From positions 1 through 12,599 of the forward strand of contig CAAGRQ010000075.1 of assembly GCA_900772705.1 (NCBI GenBank): a stretch of DNA of 12,599 nt. The letters are read 5' to 3'. The stretch comes from Clostridia bacterium (lineage in GTDB: Bacteria > Bacillota > Clostridia > Oscillospirales > Acutalibacteraceae). Made by a program: the position numbers and the translations under genes. Within the stretch, counting starts at the first letter, position 1, and the number at the start of each line of letters is the position of its first letter. Below, one piece after another: positions 7,259-12,599 of the stretch. The notes beneath the pieces were generated by a model. It did no database searches and was not told the DNA's origin. It saw only the letters and a program-made list of their open reading frames with translations.

Positions 7259-7446
7259 AATATAAACATCCCTTTCATTGCTTTAATTATAATTTATCAT
7301 ATATGCCCGAATATAACAATATGCACATTTTACAAAAAAGCAATGAAAAATTTTACTTTGAAAAATATACCGAATTTTGACACTTTACAAAATATTTTTG
7401 CTGTTATATAATGTATTAAACTTATTATTTTAATGGAGTATTTTAT
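7259..7446. promoter_or_regulatory. AT-rich divergent intergenic region
   Basis: This 188-bp gap drives the TSCPD gene to the left and the GT2-TagF gene to the right. The rightward promoter is listed separately. For the leftward gene only weaker candidates are visible: a -10-like TATAAT near 7288-7293 without a good -35 box, or TTGTTA with TAAATT 17 bases later. No riboswitch-like fold or repeat was recognised. Confidence 0.4.
7384..7412 (+). promoter_or_regulatory. Promoter of the GT2-TagF gene
   Basis: TTTACA (7384-7389) and a perfect TATAAT (7407-7412) are 17 bases apart. A second, perfect -35-like TTGACA sits at 7377-7382, but 24 bases from the same -10, too far for normal use. The transcript should start near 7419. 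The ATG at 7447 is preceded by GGAG (7435-7438) with eight bases between. Confidence 0.75.
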
Positions 7447-10400
7447 ATGTCACAAGCAGTTGATAAGGCACAGTCCTTTAAGGTAAGCGTTATTGTGCCG
7501 ATTTATAATGTTGAGGAGTATTTGGCAGAATGCCTCGATTCCCTTTTGCACCAGACCATAGACAGCATAGAGGTGGTTATGGTAGACGACGGCTCGCCCG
7601 ACAACAGCGCCGTTATAGCAAAGGAATATGCAGAAAAATATCCCAACTTCGTATATTATTACAAAGAAAACGGCGGTCTCGGTTCTGCCCGTAACTTCGG
7701 CGTTAAGCAGGCACGGGGAGAGTACATAACATTTGTTGATTCCGACGATATTGTTGACGATGACCTGTACGAAAAAATGTACTACCGTGCAAACAAGGAC
7801 AACAGCGATATGGCTATCTGCAATGTTTTGCGTTTTAATTCCAAGATGACCATACCGTCGGGTCTGCACCAATACGTATTCAAAAACATTGAGAACAACA
7901 CTCATATCACAAAAAATCCAAATTTGTTCTTCGACACCATTTCGTGCAACAAACTGTTCCGCCGCTCGTTTTTTATCGAAAACGGACTCGAGTTCCCCAC
8001 CGGCATTTTATACGAAGACATTCCGGTTATGATTCCGGCGCACTTTCTCGCAAATAACATTTCGGTTGTGGAAACTTCATACTATTGGTGGCGTATGCGT
8101 GACGGCGCAAGCAAGTCGATAACCCAAAACACCGGCAGTCTTAAAAATCTCAACGACCGCCTGAGCGTTTTGGAGCGCCTCGAAAAATTCTACAAGGAGC
8201 ACAATGTGCCCGAGGAGATAGTCATTCAGTCGGAGAAAAAGAATCTCATTATCGATTTGATGATATTCGTAAACGCCTGCAAGTCCGTTGCAAGCGAACA
8301 GGCTTACGCAATCTTTGATGTAATCAACGCATATATTAAAGAGCACATTAATCCGAAAGCATTTGACTTAATTCCCGTTATCTTCCGTGAGAAATACAAG
8401 GCTGTTATGGCAAACGACCTTAATCGTCTGCTTGATATATATGAATACCAATTGCATGGCTATTACAGTGCAGAACTCAAGGAAAACAACGACAGGCTCA
8501 TAATGACTGCACCGACTCCCCTCTTTGACAAAGACCATTACGATGTCACCGAGGAGATTAAGCAGTTTACGCCCAAACAATCGGTAAAGAGCGTTAAGGT
8601 CGAAAATGACGGAATAGAAATCGTTACCGGTGTCTTCATTCCGAGAATCAATATCCCGAGCGCAGCCGACCAAAGCGTTGAGGCTTATCTTCAAAACGAA
8701 CTTACAGGTGCGCTGATAAAACTTGATGTAACCCCGACCGTCATCGAGGAAACAACGACAAAATTCGGCTCCACCTTTGACCCAAACACCGAAATCACCA
8801 CCAAATACGATTATACGGGTACGGGATATAAAATCTCGCTCAAATTCAATTCGCTCAGCGTAAAGAGCGAAAACGAGGGCAACAACCGTATTCTCATCTA
8901 TGTTAAGAACAGAATCATCAATTCGCATTTTCTGCTCACTGCATCCAACCTTATCGGTGACGGCGACGGCACGGTAAGCGGCAATCTCTTTGCCAGCGTT
9001 GAGCACAATCCGCTCAAGGGCGTGAGAGTTTACCTCAAGAACTGCGATAACTTCGCCGCTCATCTCGAGGAAAAAGGCTCGATTATTACGGTAAAACTCG
9101 AGAACGATGCAAAGGCTCTTCTTGCCGTTGACGAAAAAGGCAACAAAATCCAATTCGATAAAAAGGAAAGCGCTTTATTTACCTGCCCTTGCTCGAGATT
9201 TAACGAGAAGGAAATTTATTTTCTTTCCTACGAAAATGCAAAAGGCAGTCAGGCACTGTACTATCCCAAGAGATCCGTTATCGTATCAAACGGTGAAAAT
9301 TCCTCTTGCGTATTTATGACAAACAAGAATCACCGTGTACGATTTATTCTTGACTCATCGCTGACCGTTATAAAGAAAATTGCGCAAAACGGTGCGATGA
9401 TCAGCCTTACCACCTCAACAAAGAGCCGTTCGGCACTCGGTGCGGACAGCGCCGTTCTCTATGTGCCGAATGAAATTGCGGGCGGAAGAACCGTATTTGC
9501 AACCGCCGCATGCAACGGCACTAAAGACGCAGTATGCAAATTTGACATTAATTTCGGCAACGAAGATGTTATCGAAAATCTTTATGCAAGCACAAGAGAT
9601 GTTTTTGTCGATTATATAAAAGGCGGTAAAGTCATTTCTACAACAAAGATTTACAGCAACGCCTACTGCCGTCTTGTGGTAGAATACGAAACGCTTCAAC
9701 TTTCGCTCTACCGTTCCATCGACGCAAGCATTATGTTCAAATCCCGTCTGCTGTGGCGTGACGAGGAAAATACCGTGGCAAAGCGTAAATCACTCGCCAA
9801 CGAATTATATCCCAAATTCCGTGAAGAACCGCTCAACGAAAAGCAGATTATATTTGAATCCATGTGGGGCTCAAAATATTCCTGCAACCCGCAGCACCTT
9901 TACGAATATATTGATAAAAACTATCCGCAGTACGAGTGCATATGGGTACTCAGTGACGAGTTTACGCCGATTAACGGTAACGCCGTTAAGGTAAGACGAG
10001 GCTCTATCGAATACTTTCACTACCTCGCAACGACAAAGTATTTGGTAAACAATGTAAACTTCGAGGACGCCTATGTTAAGCGTGACGGTCAGATAGAAAT
10101 TCAAACCATGCATGGCACTCCGCTGAAAACTCTCGGTCTCGATGTAACAGCCGATTTTGCCAGCGACAACGCAATAGAAAAATATGTTGCTAAAAACTCT
10201 CGCTGGAACTATCTCCTCGTTCAGGGCAAGTTTATGGAGGGCAAGGCATACGACTGCTACCGCTTTACCAAAGAAATTCTTAAATTCGGCTATCCGAGAA
10301 CCGATGAACTGTTTAATGTAGACCGAAATAAGGTAGAGGCAATTAAGCGTGAACTCGGTTTGCCGCTTGATAAAAAGGTTATCCTTTACACCCCGACCTG

Positions 10401-10785
10401 GCGTAAAATGGGCGCATTCGATATGGAAATGGATATCGAAAAAATGAGAGAGGCTCTCTCTGACGAGTACATTCTGCTCGTCAGACTCCACCACCTTTGC
10501 GCTCCCGGCGACGCCGTTGAGGTTGATAATAAATTTGCCTTTGATTTGCATTCTTACAGATGCGTTGAGGACTTGTATTTAATATCCGACATTCTTATCA
10601 CCGACTATTCTTCTGTTATGTTCGACTATGCGCTTCTTAATAAGCCGATGCTTTTCTTCACCTATGACCTGGAAGATTACCGTGATAATTTAAGAGGACT
10701 TTATGTCGATATAGAAAAAGAAGTTCCCGGTCCACACATTACAAATCCATCTAATCCATCTGCATTGATTAGCGCTGAAAAATAA
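7447..10785 (+). CDS. Fused GT2 glycosyltransferase and TagF-like CDP-glycerol glycerophosphotransferase, C-terminus lost at a joint
   Basis: A 1,112-codon frame, of which about 1,096 are native. Residues 1 to about 110 hold a GT-A fold GT2 core: VSVIVPIYNVEEYL (13-26), MVDDGSPDNS (45-54), GGLGSARNFG and the metal-binding DSDD (98-101); the GT domain probably extends to about 320. The middle (about 320-770) is beta-rich and unrecognised. The C-terminal domain (about 775-1096) has TagF hallmarks: FESMWGSKYSCNP, QTMHGTPLKTLG (H889), FGYPRTDEL, YTPTWRK and ITDYSSVMFDYA (1051-1062). Such enzymes build teichoic-acid-like polyol-phosphate or capsular chains at the inner membrane face, from CDP-glycerol or a related donor and a nucleotide sugar. 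No signal peptide is seen. After EVPGP (base 10,734) the tail HITNPSNPS and the stop at 10,785 are foreign, so the last part of the TagF domain is missing. Confidence 0.87.
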   Translation: MSQAVDKAQSFKVSVIVPIYNVEEYLAECLDSLLHQTIDSIEVVMVDDGSPDNSAVIAKEYAEKYPNFVYYYKENGGLGSARNFGVKQARGEYITFVDSDDIVDDDLYEKMYYRANKDNSDMAICNVLRFNSKMTIPSGLHQYVFKNIENNTHITKNPNLFFDTISCNKLFRRSFFIENGLEFPTGILYEDIPVMIPAHFLANNISVVETSYYWWRMRDGASKSITQNTGSLKNLNDRLSVLERLEKFYKEHNVPEEIVIQSEKKNLIIDLMIFVNACKSVASEQAYAIFDVINAYIKEHINPKAFDLIPVIFREKYKAVMANDLNRLLDIYEYQLHGYYSAELKENNDRLIMTAPTPLFDKDHYDVTEEIKQFTPKQSVKSVKVENDGIEIVTGVFIPRINIPSAADQSVEAYLQNELTGALIKLDVTPTVIEETTTKFGSTFDPNTEITTKYDYTGTGYKISLKFNSLSVKSENEGNNRILIYVKNRIINSHFLLTASNLIGDGDGTVSGNLFASVEHNPLKGVRVYLKNCDNFAAHLEEKGSIITVKLENDAKALLAVDEKGNKIQFDKKESALFTCPCSRFNEKEIYFLSYENAKGSQALYYPKRSVIVSNGENSSCVFMTNKNHRVRFILDSSLTVIKKIAQNGAMISLTTSTKSRSALGADSAVLYVPNEIAGGRTVFATAACNGTKDAVCKFDINFGNEDVIENLYASTRDVFVDYIKGGKVISTTKIYSNAYCRLVVEYETLQLSLYRSIDASIMFKSRLLWRDEENTVAKRKSLANELYPKFREEPLNEKQIIFESMWGSKYSCNPQHLYEYIDKNYPQYECIWVLSDEFTPINGNAVKVRRGSIEYFHYLATTKYLVNNVNFEDAYVKRDGQIEIQTMHGTPLKTLGLDVTADFASDNAIEKYVAKNSRWNYLLVQGKFMEGKAYDCYRFTKEILKFGYPRTDELFNVDRNKVEAIKRELGLPLDKKVILYTPTWRKMGAFDMEMDIEKMREALSDEYILLVRLHHLCAPGDAVEVDNKFAFDLHSYRCVEDLYLISDILITDYSSVMFDYALLNKPMLFFTYDLEDYRDNLRGLYVDIEKEVPGPHITNPSNPSALISAEK

Positions 10786-11144
10786 AGACAGCTCTCTCCC
10801 TCAATTCTAGTCTCACAAATCGGATAATCAGAATAGTCATCACTGCCCTTTAGCATACCGCCCTGTGCTACATATAAATTAACACCCTGCTTAAAAAAGA
10901 GTGCACCTGTCAAATATGTTCCTGATGGAACAACAATAACACCGCCGCCCTCTTTCGCTGCCAGATCAATCAGTGCCTGAATTTCCTTTGTGTGAAGCTT
11001 TCCATCATCAAGGATACCATATGAAGTCAGAACATACTGTTTTCCAAGTTTATCCAATGAAGGCACATTTGTATCATAAAACCATCCATCGATTGGAGTA
11101 CCGTCTGGGAAAGTTTCACATGCATTTGTTTTTTTTATTTCCAT
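10701..11144 (-). CDS. GH28 polygalacturonase-like protein, only the N-terminus present
   Basis: This frame encodes the start of a pectin-degrading right-handed beta-helix enzyme. TSYGILDDGKLHTKEIQALIDLA followed by GGGVIVVPSGTYLTGALFFKQGVNLYVAQGG is the typical opening of GH28 and related pectate-lyase-like proteins. DDYSDYP, TRIEGE, ALINADGLDGFVMCGPGT follow in family order. The start at 11,144 has AAGGA (11,151-11,155) six bases upstream; an earlier in-frame ATG at 11,189 lacks support and would overlap the predicted transcript start. Native sequence ends at GPGT (about 10,723), where a full gene would continue for roughly 300 or more residues including the catalytic aspartates. The last few codons to 10,701 belong to the GT2-TagF gene read backwards. 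There is no signal peptide, so a cytosolic role on imported oligogalacturonides is likely. Confidence 0.82.
   Translation of the reverse strand: MEIKKTNACETFPDGTPIDGWFYDTNVPSLDKLGKQYVLTSYGILDDGKLHTKEIQALIDLAAKEGGGVIVVPSGTYLTGALFFKQGVNLYVAQGGMLKGSDDYSDYPICETRIEGESCLYFSALINADGLDGFVMCGPGTSFSIST
10723..10733. other. Probable assembly joint at an 11-bp shared sequence
   Basis: GTTCCCGGTCC encodes VPGP of the TagF domain on the plus strand. Its complement encodes GPGT of the GH28 protein on the minus strand, a sequence expected at that point of each protein. Both genes lose their homology exactly here, each running into the other backwards. This is best explained by two genomes merged at a short shared string. 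Confidence 0.85.
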
Positions 11145-11192
11145 TTCAGATCCTTCTTTCTTCTTTTTCGCTCTTATTTTTATTCCCACTTC

Positions 11193-11221
11193 ATCTTACC
11201 ATGACTCGAAAAATTGTTCAA
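11193..11221 (-). promoter_or_regulatory. Promoter of the GH28-like gene
   Basis: On the minus strand, TTGAAC (11,221-11,216) and TAAGAT (11,198-11,193) are 17 bases apart. The predicted start near 11,186 leaves a leader of about 40 bases containing the ribosome site AAGGA. The -35 box lies 18 bases from the -35 box of the opposite promoter, back to back. Confidence 0.72.
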
Positions 11222-11239
11222 GCATTTCCCACGATTGGC

Positions 11240-11268
11240 TTGATATAAAACAAAAATAGGAGTACAAT
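11240..11268 (+). promoter_or_regulatory. Promoter of the beta-propeller gene
   Basis: TTGATA (11,240-11,245) and TACAAT (11,263-11,268) are 17 bases apart, each one mismatch from consensus. The start should fall near 11,275, giving a leader of about 27 bases. A single regulator between the two promoters could control both pectin-related genes. Confidence 0.75.
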
Positions 11269-11301
11269 CAAAAAAAAATTAATGAAGGTAGGTACATTTT
11301 C

Positions 11302-12599
11302 ATGGAAAAAGTATGTGAATATGAAGGCTCCTCTCTCTGGGGCATGAATGGCGGTCAGCCTGAAAGTCCTGATGGAACCCTTCTTGTCTACGCAAAAAAG
11401 CCCAACTTGGAAGACAAAGAAAAACAGACCACCGAGATCTGGATCTGTGACCGAAATACACTGGCAAACGCACGCTGTGTCTTTACAGTAAGCTGTGGCA
11501 ACCACAATGGTCCATCTGCCACTTTTACAGATAATGATCACATTGTATTTCGTGATATAATAAATGGATTTAGCGCATTTCGCGTCCTGAATATTCATAC
11601 AGGAGAAGTTGTTTATGGACCAATCTTCGCTAAAGAAAGCCACTGTGCTGAAAATGGTCAGTATCCATTCTCCATCTCAGAGGAATTTCTGGACAAGAAT
11701 CCCGATTATCCAGAACTTGATACATGTGGTATTTATCTGCTTGATTTAACAACTGGAAAGATTCGCCGCGTTGCTGATAAAAAGACTGTTTATGACATGG
11801 TTGTAAAAAGTGGCTGTACACCAAATGAATATACCACCTCAATGAGCCACGTACAGTTAAATCCATCTGCGACAAAAGTGATGATGCGCTTAAGCGTTGC
11901 AAACTGCCCTGTATTTGGTGCACTTGGCTGCATTGATCTTGAGACTGGTAAGACACACGTCATTCCAGACAAACCAGTTCATCAGCTTTGGTTTGACGAT
12001 GATACATACATGGCAACTCGTCAGTATTACGACGGTTCCAAAATTGAGATGGAAACAAGCCGCATTCAGCGTTTTACACCAGACGGAGAATGCATAGAAA
12101 CGCTTGGCGGAATTCAGTTCGAGCGCGTGGACAGCGTGTACGAACTGAAGAAGACCGGGTCGGGGTGCTGGGAGTGGCGCACGGAGCGCATCCGCTTCCC
12201 GCTGGGCGAGGAGGTCGTGCTGGAGGTCTCCGATACGGGACTCGCCACGCTCGCGGTGCCCGCCGCCGCAGGCGGGGACTTCGCCGTCACGGTGCGGGAC
12301 GAGGAGACGGACGTCTCCTTCGGCGCGAGCTACTGGGTGGGCGGTGCCGACGACACGACCGTGCGGGCCTCCCTGGAGAACCCCTCCCGCGTCACACTGG
12401 CGCTGGACAAGAAGATCTACTATCCCGGGGAGCGCCCCCGCCTCACCGTGAAGGCGCCGTTCGCCGGCACGGCGTGGCTGAACGTGCTGCGCGAGGACAT
12501 GCTCTACTCGCAGGTTCTCACGCTCACGAACGCGACAAGCGAGATCACGCTGGAACCCGTCCAGGCCACCTGGGCGCCGGGCGTGGACGTGGCGCTCAG
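11302..12599 (+). CDS. Beta-propeller protein, probably pectin-related, joined in frame to foreign sequence
   Basis: The frame opens at ATG 11,302, with GAAGG and TAGG 9-13 bases upstream, and is open to the window edge. Native sequence covers about 270 residues (to about 12,110). It has repeated beta-blade endings of the D-x-x-T-G-K/E type: VLNIHTGEVVYG (about 95-106), LLDLTTGKIRRV (146-157) and CIDLETGKTHVI (ending near 221). Histidines occur in SMSHVQLNPSA and VHQLWFDDD. No signal peptide is seen. A WD40/TolB-like cytosolic propeller divergent from a GH28-like gene suggests a PL22 oligogalacturonate-lyase-like enzyme, but this is inference and I do not recognise the family with certainty. 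From about 12,116 the GC content jumps from about 40% to about 66% and the product changes to alpha-2-macroglobulin, so the apparent fusion is most likely artificial. Confidence 0.6.
   Translation, partial: MEKVCEYEGSSLWGMNGGQPESPDGTLLVYAKKPNLEDKEKQTTEIWICDRNTLANARCVFTVSCGNHNGPSATFTDNDHIVFRDIINGFSAFRVLNIHTGEVVYGPIFAKESHCAENGQYPFSISEEFLDKNPDYPELDTCGIYLLDLTTGKIRRVADKKTVYDMVVKSGCTPNEYTTSMSHVQLNPSATKVMMRLSVANCPVFGALGCIDLETGKTHVIPDKPVHQLWFDDDTYMATRQYYDGSKIEMETSRIQRFTPDGECIETLGGIQFERVDSVYELKKTGSGCWEWRTERIRFPLGEEVVLEVSDTGLATLAVPAAAGGDFAVTVRDEETDVSFGASYWVGGADDTTVRASLENPSRVTLALDKKIYYPGERPRLTVKAPFAGTAWLNVLREDMLYSQVLTLTNATSEITLEPVQATWAPGVDVAL
12100..12125. other. Probable assembly joint between the propeller and alpha-2-macroglobulin segments
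   Basis: Left of here codons end freely in A or T (CGTTTTACACCAGACGG); right of here almost all end in G or C. The change is complete within about 25 bases and coincides with the change in protein family. It contains an EcoRI-like GAATTC at 12,110-12,115, which may be chance. The reading frame is kept across the joint. Confidence 0.75.
12116..12599 (+). CDS. Alpha-2-macroglobulin-like protein, internal fragment
   Basis: This is the high-GC second half of the frame that opens at 11,302, listed separately because it comes from another gene. About 161 residues show consecutive macroglobulin-type beta-sandwich domains. One ends in SFGASYWVGGADD. The next begins LALDKKIYYPGERPRLTVKAPFAGTAWLNV and continues through LYSQVLTLTN to EPVQATWAPGVDVAL. 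YxPGE-xxxLTVKxPFAG is typical of bacterial alpha-2-macroglobulins, large envelope proteins thought to trap foreign proteases, often paired with penicillin-binding protein 1C. Neither the N-terminal lipobox nor the thioester site is in view, and both ends are missing. GC content of about two thirds and G/C-ending codons point to a Gram-negative or Verrucomicrobiota/Lentisphaerota-like source, not the Clostridia of the main block. Confidence 0.75.

Noticed and set aside
7377..7412. TTGACA as the -35 box of the GT2-TagF promoter
   Set aside because: It is 24 bases from the only good -10 box. The overlapping TTTACA has the correct 17-base spacing.
8368..9153. Long minus-strand open frame of 261 codons inside the GT2-TagF gene
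   Set aside because: It is fully antisense to a gene with clear domains, has no ribosome site and no recognisable motif. It follows from codon bias in the sense strand.
9871..10551. Minus-strand open frame of 226 codons under the TagF domain
   Set aside because: The sense strand carries the conserved TagF motifs across the same bases. The antisense product resembles no family I know.
10734..10785. Plus-strand tail HITNPSNPSALISAEK as the natural end of the TagF protein
   Set aside because: TagF domains continue for several more conserved turns after EVPGP, and these bases read correctly as GH28 protein on the other strand.
11145..11189. Upstream ATG at 11,189 as the start of the GH28-like gene
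   Set aside because: It adds a Lys/Arg-rich stretch that is the leader and ribosome site read as protein, and it sits at or before the predicted transcript start. The ATG at 11,144 has a well-spaced AAGGA.
12110..12115. GAATTC at the third joint as a cloning-site junction
   Set aside because: The other two joints have no such site and there is no vector sequence, so a chance hexamer is more likely.

Overview
The window reads as a metagenome-assembled contig stitched from several genomes, not one continuous locus. About 10.65 kb (roughly 75 to 10,730) is a coherent, moderately AT-rich stretch from a Gram-positive-type bacterium, most likely a gut or rumen Clostridia member. The signs are a one-TM SipS-like signal peptidase, a TagF-type polymer synthase, a small TSCPD protein, AGGAGG-type ribosome sites and sigma-A promoters with 17-bp spacers. 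Both ends carry foreign sequence: about 75 bases on the left; about 1.4 kb on the right (10,734 to about 12,115) resembling a pectin-degrading Firmicute such as a Lachnospiraceae member; and about 0.5 kb at the far right (about 12,116 to 12,599) at roughly two thirds GC, encoding part of a bacterial alpha-2-macroglobulin, a family typical of Gram-negative or Verrucomicrobiota/Lentisphaerota-like bacteria.

Layout of the main block. On the minus strand, iolG, iolD and iolE form a tight myo-inositol catabolic operon with spacings of 3 and 22 bp and a good promoter at 4164-4192. A small Gln/Pro/Tyr-rich membrane protein follows 25 bp later and is cut by the left joint. IolG oxidises myo-inositol to scyllo-inosose, IolE dehydrates it to the trihydroxycyclohexanedione, and IolD hydrolyses the ring; the later kinase, aldolase and dehydrogenase steps are not in view. 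Upstream and also on the minus strand, a clan GH-D (GH36-like) glycoside hydrolase and a type I signal peptidase form a two-gene unit with its own promoter and a strong terminator. Next comes an 84-residue TSCPD-domain protein, also on the minus strand. Divergent from it on the plus strand is a very large fused GT2 plus TagF-like gene, probably making a teichoic-acid-like or capsular polymer. It loses its C-terminus at the joint at 10,723-10,733.

The right-hand block holds two divergent truncated genes, a GH28 polygalacturonase-like gene (minus) and a beta-propeller gene (plus), with two clean promoters between them. The propeller frame stays open through the third joint into the alpha-2-macroglobulin segment, giving an apparent fusion that is most likely artificial.

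I found no CRISPR array, tRNA, rRNA, transposase or phage gene, and nothing I would defend as a new biological system. The most important observation is that the apparently novel fusions and truncations coincide with assembly joints. Of real biological interest are the domain build of the GT2-TagF protein, the pairing of a glycosidase with a signal peptidase, and an operator-like palindrome upstream of that pair.
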